Shown here: piece by piece, positions 1 to 6,984 of the stretch
Layout of the letters: the number at the start of each line of letters is the position of its first letter
How positions within the stretch are numbered: position 1 is the first letter of the stretch
Origin: Thermohalobaculum sp964467005
GTDB lineage: Bacteria > Pseudomonadota > Alphaproteobacteria > Rhodobacterales > Rhodobacteraceae
NCBI GenBank assembly: GCA_964467005.1
Contig: CAYXPI010000163.1
Coordinates: 1-8,253 of the forward strand
Length of the DNA stretch: 8,253 nucleotides
Reading direction: 5' to 3'
The notes under the pieces: model-generated
Told to the model about the DNA's origin: nothing
The model's database searches: none
The model's input: only the letters and a program-made list of their open reading frames with translations
Made by a program: the position numbers and the translations under genes

Positions 1-1
1 G

Positions 2-508
2 ATGGCGGCAACGGGCCTCGCCGCGCTCTCCCAGGCGGTGGCGGCGCCGGCCGCGGCCGCGGTTCCCGCCGAGGCTGCCGTTTCCGCAGTCCCCCCATCC
101 GGCAGCAAGCTCGCGCCGCTCCATGGGCGCGCGCCGCATCCCCGCCCGGCCCTCGCGACCGCGACAGAGGCGCTCGCCAGCGCCGGGATCGCCGCCCAAG
201 CCGTCGCCGCGGCGCCCGCGGTGCCGCTGCCCCGCGCGCGCCCCGGCACCGTGCGGAGCGGAAACTGGCAGGTCCAGGTGGGCGCCTATCGCGACCGGCG
301 GAGCGCGGAGGCCCGCCTCGCCGCGCTGTCGACCCGCGGCCTCCCCGTCCTCACTCAGCGAGCCACCCGCGTGGCGAAGCGGGCGAGCCGCCGAGGCCCG
401 CTCTATCTGGCGCGGTTCGAAGGTCTGGCACAGGACGAAGCCCGGCGCGCCTGCGCCGAACTCGAACGTCGCGGGGCGGACTGCCTGGCCCTCGCGCCCC
501 GGCGCTGA
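2..508 (+). CDS. SPOR-domain protein, C-terminal part (possibly a D-Ala-D-Ala carboxypeptidase)
   Basis: The reading frame is open from the window edge and ends with TGA at 506-508, so the gene is almost certainly cut at its 5' end and the ATG at position 2 is probably internal. The first ~85 visible residues are an Ala/Pro-rich low-complexity linker. Residues ~88-166 form a SPOR domain: GNWQVQVGAYRDRRSAEARL, then a basic stretch (RVAKRASRR), then PLYLARFEGL and a C-terminal ACAELERRGADCLAL. SPOR domains bind denuded peptidoglycan glycan strands, usually at the division septum, so the protein should be periplasmic. In Rhodobacterales a linker plus C-terminal SPOR often follows a penicillin-binding-type D-alanyl-D-alanine carboxypeptidase; that identity is inference, because the catalytic part lies outside the window. 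Other SPOR proteins (lytic transglycosylase, FtsN-like) remain possible. It converges on ugd. Confidence 0.85.
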   Translation: MAATGLAALSQAVAAPAAAAVPAEAAVSAVPPSGSKLAPLHGRAPHPRPALATATEALASAGIAAQAVAAAPAVPLPRARPGTVRSGNWQVQVGAYRDRRSAEARLAALSTRGLPVLTQRATRVAKRASRRGPLYLARFEGLAQDEARRACAELERRGADCLALAPRR

Positions 509-527
509 CGGTCCGCTCCGGGGCCGA

Positions 528-618
528 GACCGCCACGGACGGAGGCCCCGCCCACCCGGGTCGCCTCCGCGCCCGGCCGGACCGCCGAGCCCCCCATCGG
601 CCTCCGTCCGCGGCGGAC
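528..618 (+). repeat. Structured core-and-stem element, copy A1
   Basis: This copy starts 19 nt after the SPOR gene stop. The outer stem pairs 528-543 with 603-618, 14 of 16 positions complementary. It encloses a 59-nt core (544-602) that opens GGCCCCGCCCACCCGGGTCG and closes CCCCCCATCGGCC. The terminal GGCC at each core end can also pair and extend the stem. A small inner hairpin is possible within the core (CTC 565-567 with GAG 587-589, GCG 569-571 with CGC 583-585). The first 20 core bases are identical to those of copy B2 at 5502-5521, almost 5 kb away. No U-tract follows, so this is not a standard intrinsic terminator. Confidence 0.75.
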
Positions 619-629
619 CGGCGGGCATT

Positions 630-725
630 GCGCGCCCCGGTCCGGGGGCCGATAGGGGGCCGAGCCGCCCTCCCCGCGTTCCCGGCGCCGGCCCGGGCGG
701 GCGGGGCCCCCGGGCCGGGGCGCGC
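630..725 (-). repeat. Structured core-and-stem element, copy A2 (inverted relative to A1)
   Basis: Read on the minus strand, this copy starts 8 nt after the ugd stop. Its stem pairs 709-725 with 630-646, 16 of 17 positions complementary. The stem sequence differs from that of A1. The 62-nt core (647-708) has the same ends as the other copies with three substitutions: GCCC for ACCC and GGGCC for GGGTC in the opening arm, and CTATCGGCC for CCATCGGCC in the closing arm. Because A1 and A2 are inverted, their cores can also pair with each other (544-562 with 690-708, 590-602 with 647-659), giving an alternative long hairpin. The placement gives each of the two convergent genes its own copy at its 3' end. 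Confidence 0.7.
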
Positions 726-733
726 CGCCGCCC

Positions 734-2038
734 TCAGCGCCGACCGATCGAGCGGTAGTCGAACCCCGCGGCCCGCGCCTCCGCCGGACGGTAGATGTTG
801 CGCAGATCCACCAGCACCCCGCCCCGCATCCCCTGCTTGAGCCGTGTGAGATCGAGCCCGCGAAACTGGTTCCACTCGGTGATCACCACCAGCGCGTCCG
901 CCTCGGCCGCCGCGCGGTAGGGGTCGACCTCCCACACCACGCCGGGCATGAGCGCCTCGCCCTCCTTCCGCCCCTCGGGGTCGCAAACCCGCACCTCCGC
1001 CCCCGCCCCGATGAGCGCGGGCACGATGGTGAGCGCCGGGGCCTCGCGCATATCGTCCGTGTTGGGCTTGAAGGTGACGCCGAAGACCGCGATCCGCGCC
1101 CCCGCCACCCGGTCGCCCAGCGCCTCGCGAATCCGCTCCACCATCGCCCGCTTGCGCGCCGCGTTCACGTCGATCACCGTCTCCACGATGCGCACGGGCG
1201 CCCCGTGCTGCCGCCCGGTCTGCGCCAGCGCCGCCGTGTCCTTCGGAAAGCACGAGCCGCCATAGCCGGGACCCGGGTGCAGGAATTTCGAGCCGATCCG
1301 CCCGTCGAGCCCGATCCCCTTCGCCACCTGCTGCACATCCGCGCCCGTGCGCTCGCAGAGATCGGCGATCTCGTTGATGAAGGTGATCTTCGTCGCGAGA
1401 AACGCGTTGGCCGCGTATTTGATCATCTCCGCGCTTTCGAGATCGGTGAAGAGGATCGGCGTCTCGCGGAGATTGAGCGGCCGGTAGATCTCCGCCAGCA
1501 CATCGCGCGCCCGGTCGGATTCGACGCCGCAGACCACCCGGTCGGGCCGCATGAAATCCTCGATCGCCGCACCCTCGCGCAGGAATTCGGGGTTGGAGGC
1601 GACCTCCACCTCCGCCCCCGGCGCGGCCTCGGCCAGAATCCGACCGACCTCCCGGTTGGTGCCCACCGGCACGGTGGATTTCGTGATCACCACCGCAGGG
1701 CCCGAGAGATGCGCGGCGATCTGGCGCGCGGCGGCGTGCACATAGGTGAGATCCGCATGCCCGTCGCCCCGGCGGGTGGGTGTGCCGACGGCGATGAAGA
1801 TCGCCTCCGCGCCTGCCACGGCCTCGGCGAGCTCGGTGGTGAAGGCGAGCCGCCCCGCGCCCATGTTCCGCGCCATCAGGTCCTCGAGCCCCGGCTCGAA
1901 GATCGGCACCTCGCCCCGCAAAAGGGCGGCGACCTTCTCGGCGTTGGTGTCGACGCACACCACGTCGTGGCCGAAATCCGAGAAGCAGGCGCCGGAGACG
2001 AGGCCGACATAGCCAGCGCCGATCATCACGAGCCGCAT
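734..2038 (-). CDS. ugd: UDP-glucose 6-dehydrogenase
   Basis: This 434-residue enzyme oxidises UDP-glucose to UDP-glucuronate with two NAD+ and supplies precursors for capsule, exopolysaccharide or glycolipids; it acts in the cytoplasm. The length is typical of the bacterial family. Visible signatures are the N-terminal Rossmann motif GAGYVG (7-12) with an acidic residue at D30, the AVGTP segment (83-87), STVPVGT (121-127), NPEFLREG (149-156), the central-domain KYAANAF (207-213) with catalytic Lys207, PGYGGSCFPKD (257-267) with nucleophile Cys263, and the C-terminal UDP-binding KPNTDDMREAP (324-334). The ATG at 2036-2038 is preceded by GAGGGG (2045-2050), a good ribosome-binding site that overlaps the mipZ stop codon. 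The 10-nt gap to mipZ points to co-transcription and coupled translation. No polysaccharide biosynthesis genes are adjacent. Confidence 0.96.
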   Translation of the reverse strand: MRLVMIGAGYVGLVSGACFSDFGHDVVCVDTNAEKVAALLRGEVPIFEPGLEDLMARNMGAGRLAFTTELAEAVAGAEAIFIAVGTPTRRGDGHADLTYVHAAARQIAAHLSGPAVVITKSTVPVGTNREVGRILAEAAPGAEVEVASNPEFLREGAAIEDFMRPDRVVCGVESDRARDVLAEIYRPLNLRETPILFTDLESAEMIKYAANAFLATKITFINEIADLCERTGADVQQVAKGIGLDGRIGSKFLHPGPGYGGSCFPKDTAALAQTGRQHGAPVRIVETVIDVNAARKRAMVERIREALGDRVAGARIAVFGVTFKPNTDDMREAPALTIVPALIGAGAEVRVCDPEGRKEGEALMPGVVWEVDPYRAAAEADALVVITEWNQFRGLDLTRLKQGMRGGVLVDLRNIYRPAEARAAGFDYRSIGRR

Positions 2039-2048
2039 CGCACGCCCC

Positions 2049-2861
2049 TCATTTCACGGGCCCGACCCCGGGCAGGCCGAGCGCCTTCACCATGTCCCGC
2101 ACCTCGTGCCGCGCCGCCACATGCGAGAGCGTGAGGTTCACGAGCCCCTGCTTGAGGTCGAGCAGCGTGAGGCCGTTGAGAAAGAGCTCGCGGAAGATCA
2201 CCCGCTCGGAGAACCCGGGCACGATGCGAAACCGGATGCGGGCGGCGAGATCCTCCAGCACCGAGGACACCTTCTGCTTGTTCCGGCTGTCGAGCATCGC
2301 CATGCGGTTGCGCAGCACCACCCAATCCGTCGGGCCACGGCCCTCGGCGGCACGGCGCTGGCGCGCGGCCCACACCATCTCGGAATAGACCGAGGGGCCG
2401 AGCACCTTGTTGGTCTCAGGGTCCACCCGGCCGAGCAGATCGAAGTCGATCATGCTGTCGTTGATGGGCGTGATCAGCGTGTCCGCCGCCGCATGAGCCG
2501 ACTGGGTGAGCACGCTGACCGCGCCCGGCGTGTCGATGATGATAAAGCCGCAGGCGCTCGAGAGCTCCTCGATGGCGCGTTCGAGATTGGCCCGGTCCTC
2601 CTCCGCCGCCTGGTCGCGCAAGGGCGCCTCGGAGCGGGAGAGCGTGATCCGGCGCGGCATCCGCAGCGGCGTGCCCTGGCGCTGGCCGTAGGCCTCGCGG
2701 TTGTCGAGATAGCGGAAGAAGGACTTTTGGCGGAGGTCGAGATCGAGCGCGCCCACCTCGTGCCCGCCCCGCATCAGCGCCACCAAGAGGTGCATGGCGG
2801 TGGTGGACTTGCCGGAGCCGCCCTTTTCGTTGCCGAGCACGATCACATGCGCGCGCGCCAT
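2049..2861 (-). CDS. mipZ: Division-plane positioning ATPase MipZ
   Basis: This 270-residue protein belongs to the ParA/MinD superfamily. In Caulobacter, MipZ forms a gradient from the ParB-bound poles and inhibits FtsZ polymerisation, confining the Z ring to midcell. Seen here: the deviant Walker A GNEKGGSGKST (10-20) with signature Lys13 and Lys18; DLDLRQ (40-45), which retains Asp42, the residue used in Caulobacter mutants to block ATP hydrolysis; and the Walker B-like IIIDTPG (107-113). MipZ-specific segments include NDSMIDFDLLGRVDP (134-148), DWVVLRNRMA (179-188), FRIVPGFSERVIFRELFLNGLTLLDL (211-236) and the C-terminal HVAARHEVRDMVKALGL. This pattern separates it from plasmid or chromosomal ParA. 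The start has a purine-rich AGGGGG about 10 nt upstream. It lies 48 bp after rpmE and 10 bp before ugd. No parB is present in the window. Confidence 0.95.
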   Translation of the reverse strand: MARAHVIVLGNEKGGSGKSTTAMHLLVALMRGGHEVGALDLDLRQKSFFRYLDNREAYGQRQGTPLRMPRRITLSRSEAPLRDQAAEEDRANLERAIEELSSACGFIIIDTPGAVSVLTQSAHAAADTLITPINDSMIDFDLLGRVDPETNKVLGPSVYSEMVWAARQRRAAEGRGPTDWVVLRNRMAMLDSRNKQKVSSVLEDLAARIRFRIVPGFSERVIFRELFLNGLTLLDLKQGLVNLTLSHVAARHEVRDMVKALGLPGVGPVK

Positions 2862-2883
2862 CGGGCGGATCCCCCTCGCTCCC

Positions 2884-2899
2884 GGGGCCGGACGGCCCC
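2884..2899 (-). other. Hairpin in the rpmE-mipZ gap
   Basis: GGGGCC (2884-2889) and GGCCCC (2894-2899) form a perfect 6-bp GC stem with a 4-nt loop, inside the 48-bp gap between rpmE and mipZ. There is no following U-tract. It could protect the rpmE 3' end, act as a partial terminator that lowers mipZ expression relative to L31, or mean nothing in such GC-rich DNA. Confidence 0.3.
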
Positions 2900-2909
2900 A
2901 GGCATCGGA

Positions 2910-3128
2910 TCAGAAGCCGAAGCCCTCGAACTTCTTCTTGAACTTCGAGACGCGGCCGCCCTGGTTGAGCACGCGCTGCCCGCCGGTCCAGGCCGGGTGC
3001 ACCGAGGGGTCGATCTCGAGATTGATCGTGTCGCCCTCCGACCCGTAGGTCGAGCGCATCTGGATCACGGTCCCGTCGGTCATCTTCACGTTGATCACGT
3101 GGTAGTCGGGATGCAGGTCGGACTTCAT
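2910..3128 (-). CDS. rpmE: 50S ribosomal protein L31 (cysteine-free form)
   Basis: This 72-residue protein matches alphaproteobacterial L31 over its whole length: MKSDLHPDYHVINVKMTDG, then RSTYGSEGDTINLEIDPSVHPAWTGG (25-50) and the basic tail GGRVSKFKKKF. L31 sits on the large subunit and contributes to the bridge to the small subunit. The zinc-binding cysteine set of the C+ form is absent; there is no cysteine at all, so this protein should not act as a zinc store. The ATG is preceded by GAGGA in a short leader. In many relatives rpmE follows rplS. Here it heads its own minus-strand unit, divergent from an OmpA-family gene, with mipZ and ugd downstream. Length and sequence are normal. Confidence 0.97.
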   Translation of the reverse strand: MKSDLHPDYHVINVKMTDGTVIQMRSTYGSEGDTINLEIDPSVHPAWTGGQRVLNQGGRVSKFKKKFEGFGF

Positions 3129-3151
3129 CGCACGGTCCTCGGAAGCGGCAG

Positions 3152-3167
3152 GGCGCGCGCGCGCGCC
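3152..3167 (-). other. Alternating GC palindrome in the rpmE leader
   Basis: A 16-nt perfectly self-complementary run (GGCGCGCGCGCGCGCC) lies between the proposed rpmE -10 box and the start codon. In RNA it would make a very stable hairpin about 25 nt upstream of the ATG. In DNA it is a sequence type able to adopt Z-form. A regulatory role is speculation. Confidence 0.35.
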
Positions 3168-3184
3168 GGAAAGTCGGAAGGCGT

Positions 3185-3213
3185 CTCATATGGCATTCGG
3201 CCGGGGCCCGCAA
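3185..3213 (-). promoter_or_regulatory. Putative sigma70-type promoter of rpmE
   Basis: On the minus strand, TTGCGG (3208-3213) and TATGAG (3185-3190) are separated by exactly 17 nt. They resemble the TTGACA and TATAAT consensus at four of six positions each. The predicted leader is about 50 nt. Nothing else in the 172-bp gap fits this orientation better. It would also drive mipZ and ugd if transcription continues past the gap hairpin. Confidence 0.45.
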
Positions 3214-3251
3214 GCCCCTCCGCCGGGCCCACGGGGCGCCGATCCGCCGCG

Positions 3252-3280
3252 TTGAGGGCGTGGGCCGGGGCGCATACCGT
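3252..3280 (+). promoter_or_regulatory. Putative promoter of the OmpA-family gene
   Basis: TTGAGG (3252-3257) and TACCGT (3275-3280) are spaced by 17 nt on the plus strand. The -35 box is good and the -10 box is poor. The leader would be about 20 nt, ending in the GGGGAG ribosome-binding site at 3295-3300. Confidence 0.3.
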
Positions 3281-3306
3281 CTGGCTCGCAACACGGGGAG
3301 ATGGAC

Positions 3307-4236
3307 ATGCACGGAGCGTGGGGAGTGGTTCTGGCGGCGGCGCTCTCGGGCGGGGCCGTGGCCGAGACCTTGGCGGAGCGGCTGATCGGCCAGCGCTTTC
3401 CAGGGGCCGAGGTCGCCCATGAGGAGGCCGAGGCCTTCGGCGAGGCGCGGGTCTATCTCGGGCCGTTCGAGGACCGGGAGCCGACCGCCGACGCCTGGCT
3501 CGAGGGCGCGGTGGGCCGCACGGTCCTCACGCTTCGGGGAGACCGCAGCACGCTCGAGGTCTTCCGCGCCTACCGCACGGCGCTCGGCGATGCGGGGTTC
3601 GAGGAGGCCTACGCCTGCCGCTCCAAGGCCGATTGCGGGGTGGACTTTCTCTGGTGGTACGGCAAGGAGCTCGGCCTCCGCCTCCGCGGCTCGTCGCAGG
3701 ACACGCGCTTCGCGAGCTTCGCCCGGAGCCGGGACGGGGCGCGGGAGCACCTCACCGTGCTCGTCACCACCCAGCGGGGGGTGCCGGAGGCCGAGCGCGT
3801 CACCACCGTGTTCCTCGAGGGGGTGAGCAGCGCGGCGGCGGCGGACCGGCTCGAGATCCTCGACGCCGCCGGGATCGCCCGCGCCATCGAGGGCGAGGGC
3901 AGGGCCGCGATCTACGGCCTCGAATTCGCGACCGACAGCGCCGAACTCCTGCCCGCCTCGGAGCCCGTGCTGGCCGAGATGGCGGCCTACCTCGCCGCCG
4001 AGCCGGAGGTCGGGGTCGTCCTCGTCGGCCACACCGACAGCGCGGGCTCGCTCGACTACAACCTTATGCTCTCAGAGCGGCGATCCCAAGCGGTGCGCGA
4101 CGCCCTCGTCGCCCGCTTCGGGGTGGACCCCGGGCGGCTCTCCGCCCATGGCGTGGGGTATCTCGCGCCCGCAGCCTCCAACGCCACCGAGGATGGCCGG
4201 GCCCGCAACCGACGGGTGGAGATGGTCAGGCCTTAG
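3307..4236 (+). CDS. Periplasmic OmpA-family peptidoglycan-binding protein
   Basis: The protein has 309 residues from the ATG at 3307. That start is preferred over the ATG at 3301 because the only ribosome-binding site, GGGGAG (3295-3300), lies 6 nt before 3307 but touches 3301 directly. Residues 1-19 (MHGAWGVVLAAALSGGAVA) form a signal peptide with an AVA cleavage site and no lipobox Cys. Residues ~20-190 form a domain with paired Cys104 and Cys110 (possible disulfide); its arrangement recalls DUF4892-type proteins, which is tentative. Residues ~200-309 are an OmpA C-terminal domain: YGLEFATDSAELLP, GHTDSAGS (241-248), LSERRSQAV and NRRVEM. Asp244 and Arg259 sit where the diaminopimelate-binding Asp and Arg lie in OmpA of Acinetobacter. 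It should tether to the cell wall. No beta-barrel is evident. Its last 11 bp overlap the convergent small membrane gene. Confidence 0.88.
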   Translation: MHGAWGVVLAAALSGGAVAETLAERLIGQRFPGAEVAHEEAEAFGEARVYLGPFEDREPTADAWLEGAVGRTVLTLRGDRSTLEVFRAYRTALGDAGFEEAYACRSKADCGVDFLWWYGKELGLRLRGSSQDTRFASFARSRDGAREHLTVLVTTQRGVPEAERVTTVFLEGVSSAAAADRLEILDAAGIARAIEGEGRAAIYGLEFATDSAELLPASEPVLAEMAAYLAAEPEVGVVLVGHTDSAGSLDYNLMLSERRSQAVRDALVARFGVDPGRLSAHGVGYLAPAASNATEDGRARNRRVEMVRP

Positions 4237-4391
4237 GCCCCATCCAGAGGAGAACGGGCAGCGCGATCACCGGGGTCGCCACCACCGCGGCCACGAAACA
4301 GGTGAGCGGGTTCCGCCCCTGCCGCCGCCCGAGCCAGGCCGCGAGCCCCGCGCCCCCCAGCCAGACCGCGTGGAAAACGAGCGTCGCCGCC

Positions 4392-4399
<8 letters not shown>
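4226..4399 (-). CDS. Small two-helix membrane protein coupled to prs
   Basis: The predicted protein has 57 residues. The GTG start (4397-4399) overlaps the prs stop codon by 8 nt in another frame, an arrangement typical of translational coupling. The sequence has two hydrophobic segments, about residues 6-23 (TLVFHAVWLGGAGLAAWL) and 32-53 (LTCFVAAVVATPVIALPVLL), joined by a basic loop GRRQGRNP. This is a plausible helical hairpin with a cytoplasmic loop. Its last 11 bp overlap the end of the convergent OmpA-family gene, so no terminator can lie between them. The frame stays open further upstream, but that part is Arg/Ser-rich shadow of prs. I do not recognise a family, and no function is proposed. 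Confidence 0.6.
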
Positions 4400-5408
<1,009 letters not shown>

Positions 5409-5487
5409 CTCCCCTCCCCCCCTGGCGGCGCCGCGCCCGAGGCCGGAGCCGCCCTCTCTCTGGCACAGGCCATCGCGGCCATCAAGC
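5409..5487 (-). other. prs upstream region
   Basis: These 79 bp separate prs from the repeated elements. They contain the purine-rich GGGGGAGGGGAG directly before the prs start. On the minus strand TTGATG (5480-5485) could be a -35 box, but the sequence 17 nt further (CAGAGA, 5457-5462) is a poor -10, so no promoter is called with confidence. Transcription of prs could also read through from the upstream minus-strand genes. Confidence 0.3.
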
Positions 5488-5576
5488 GCGCGCGGCCCGG
5501 CGGCCCCGCCCACCCGGGTCGCCATCGTCCCCGGGCCCGCGGCCAGCGCCCCCCATCGGCCGCCGGGGCCGCGCGC
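5488..5576 (+). repeat. Structured core-and-stem element, copy B2
   Basis: A 60-nt core (5502-5561) opens GGCCCCGCCCACCCGGGTCG, identical over 20 nt to copy A1, and closes CCCCCCATCGGCC. The stem pairs 5488-5501 with 5562-5576 and has a single bulged G. In this orientation there is no plus-strand gene ending nearby, so B2 is the only copy of the four without a host gene. Its 3' stem arm shares GCGCGC (5571-5576) with the stem of copy B1, so the two stems cannot both form fully. Confidence 0.65.
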
Positions 5577-5669
5577 CCTCAGCTCCGGTGGCCGATGGGG
5601 GGCTCCAGGCGATGCGGCCCATCCGGAGGCCGGCCCGGGTGGGCGGGGCCGCCGGAGCTGAGGGCGCGC
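5571..5669 (-). repeat. Structured core-and-stem element, copy B1
   Basis: Read on the minus strand, this copy begins 2 nt after the stop codon of the 182-residue protein gene. Its stem is the best of the four: 5652-5669 and 5571-5588 are perfectly complementary over 18 nt, with one mismatch before the GGCC that opens the core. The 61-nt core (5590-5650) opens GGCCCCGCCCACCCGGGCCG and closes CCCCCCATCGGCC. An inner hairpin is visible: CTCC 5603-5606 with GGAG 5625-5628 and GATG 5611-5614 with CATC 5620-5623. With B2 it forms an inverted pair whose cores are complementary. Confidence 0.75.
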
Positions 5670-5671
5670 CG

Positions 5672-6220
5672 TCAGCCGAAATAGTGGGACGCCGGCACGA
5701 AGCCCGCGAGCCGCGCCGCCTCGGCCCCCGCCTTCTGCCGGGGGTCCGGCGCCACGAGCACCACGGCGTCGCTCGGCAGCCGCGGAAGGTCGAGCACCCG
5801 GCGGATGGCCCCGCGCCGGGCGCGGTCGCTCGGCTCTGGGTCCGGCCCCGGCCCCGCCGCGGCGAAACGGAGCCCCAGCGCCTCCGCGGGAGCCCGAAGC
5901 GCCGCGCCCCGCCCCGCGAGCAGAAGCCGCTCCGCCTCCGCCAGCGCCGCGAGCCGGGCCGCGCGCACCACCGCCGGCGTCGAGAGGAGCGCGCCCCCGG
6001 TGAAGAGAAGGGCCGCCACATCCCGCCCGGTGCCGAGCCGGATCGCCGCATAGGCCGGATAGGTGAGCCCCAACGCCTTGGCCCGTGCCACATGGCGCCG
6101 CACCACCTCGATGGGCGCCTTCGGCAGCCCCTCGGCCTTGGCCCGCGCCCAGGCGTAGCGCCGCCAGCCCCGCCCGGGATCGAGTGCCGGGCCCCTGTTG
6201 TGCCCGAACCGCCCGGTCAT
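5672..6220 (-). CDS. Protein of unknown function (RFGHNRGP N-terminus)
   Basis: The protein has 182 residues, starting at the ATG at 6218-6220 that forms an ATGA overlap with the stop of the GntR-type gene. An ATG 12 nt further upstream would add four residues. The sequence begins MTGRFGHNRGPALDPGRGWRRYAWARAK, followed by PIEVVRRHVARAKALGLTYPAYAAIRLGTGRDVAALLFT (36-74), an Ala/Arg/Leu-rich middle, and a C-terminal part ending LPSDAVVLVAPDPRQKAGAEAARLAGFVPASHYFG. I recall similar uncharacterised proteins in Rhodobacteraceae, but no function. There is no signal peptide or clear membrane helix; the 63-79 stretch is only mildly hydrophobic. It is Arg/Ala-rich and probably cytoplasmic. It is translationally coupled to the regulator upstream and followed immediately by element B1. 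Confidence 0.75.
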   Translation of the reverse strand: MTGRFGHNRGPALDPGRGWRRYAWARAKAEGLPKAPIEVVRRHVARAKALGLTYPAYAAIRLGTGRDVAALLFTGGALLSTPAVVRAARLAALAEAERLLLAGRGAALRAPAEALGLRFAAAGPGPDPEPSDRARRGAIRRVLDLPRLPSDAVVLVAPDPRQKAGAEAARLAGFVPASHYFG

Positions 6221-6984
6221 CCGCCCGCCCATCGCTGGGCGCGGAGCGCCTGGGCCTCGGCCACCAGCCGCTCGGTCTCGGTGCTTGCCTCGGCGAGCTC
6301 GGCCGCGAGCCCGGCCACATCCCGCCGCTCGAGCCGGGCCGCGATCCGCGCATGGCGGAGCGCCCGGGCCGCCCGGTCGTGGCTGCGATAGGTGAGCCGG
6401 TTGAGGAGGGGCTGGATCGCGTCCACCACCCCGGCGGTTTGGAGCGCGAGAAGGGGGTTGCCCGTCGCCTCGGCGAACACCCGGTAAAACCGGACATCGG
6501 AGGCGCAGAACTCCCCATCCCCCGTGGCCTCGGCCCGCTGGATCTCGACCTCCGACCGCATCGCCCGGATCTGCGCCGCGGTGCGCCGTGCGGCGGCGAG
6601 CGGCGCGCAGGCCGTGAGGAGCGCAAGCCGCGCCTCGGCCACATCCCGCGCCGGCACCGGGGCCATGCCCACCAGCCGGGTGAGCGTGCCGGCAATCTCC
6701 GCGCGCGCGTCCTCGTGGCTGACCGCGCTCACGAAGCTGCCGCCGGTCGCCCCGCGCTTGGTGCGGATGAGGTTTTGCGCCGCCAGCCGCTTCAGCGCCT
6801 CGCGCAAGGTGGGCCGCGACACGCCGAACCGCTGGGCGAGCTCCTGCTCCCCGGGCAGCCGCGCCTCGGCGCCGAGCGCGCCTTCGAGGATGAGCGCGCG
6901 GAGCTCGTCCGCGATCCGCTCCGCCGCCGGCGGCTTGCGCCCCTCTGGCGCGACCTCGGCCGGCGCTCGTCGCTCATTCGCCAA
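6217..6984 (-). CDS. GntR-family regulator, FCD (FadR) subfamily
   Basis: This predicted DNA-binding regulator has 255 residues from a TTG start (6982-6984). TTG is chosen because AGGAGGG (6992-6998) lies 7 nt upstream, whereas ATGs further upstream at about 7030 and 7080 lack a site. The winged helix-turn-helix spans residues ~22-85 with LPGEQELAQRFGVSRPTLREALKRL (43-67) and the wing TKRGATGGSFV. Residues ~110-240 form an all-helical FCD ligand domain. The usual metal-binding FCD pattern D..FH is DVRFY here (163-167), and no His sits near the C-terminal end, although His211 is kept, so metal binding is probably lost or altered. The gene overlaps its upstream neighbour by 11 nt and its downstream neighbour by 4 nt. 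The effector is unknown; acuI beyond the neighbour is a possible but unproven target. Confidence 0.88.
   Translation of the reverse strand: MANERRAPAEVAPEGRKPPAAERIADELRALILEGALGAEARLPGEQELAQRFGVSRPTLREALKRLAAQNLIRTKRGATGGSFVSAVSHEDARAEIAGTLTRLVGMAPVPARDVAEARLALLTACAPLAAARRTAAQIRAMRSEVEIQRAEATGDGEFCASDVRFYRVFAEATGNPLLALQTAGVVDAIQPLLNRLTYRSHDRAARALRHARIAARLERRDVAGLAAELAEASTETERLVAEAQALRAQRWAGG

Noticed and set aside
528..725. The stems as ordinary intrinsic terminators
   Set aside because: No U-tract follows any of them and the loops are about 60 nt, so the standard model does not fit, although a termination role is not excluded.
351..1958. Long open frame antisense to ugd
   Set aside because: Arg/Gly/Ala-rich low-complexity translation; a GC-driven shadow of ugd, which has full family motifs.
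1205..3422. Long plus-strand frames across ugd, mipZ and rpmE
   Set aside because: No recognisable motifs, and they are antisense to three well-supported genes. High GC removes stop codons from these frames.
2416..4032. 538-codon minus-strand frame across mipZ, rpmE and the OmpA-family gene
   Set aside because: It crosses two promoter regions and three real genes, and its composition is typical shadow coding.
5409..6695. Apparent N-terminal extension or fusion of prs
   Set aside because: The frame is open only because of GC content. It passes through the repeated elements and two other genes, and prs has a strong ribosome-binding site at its own start.
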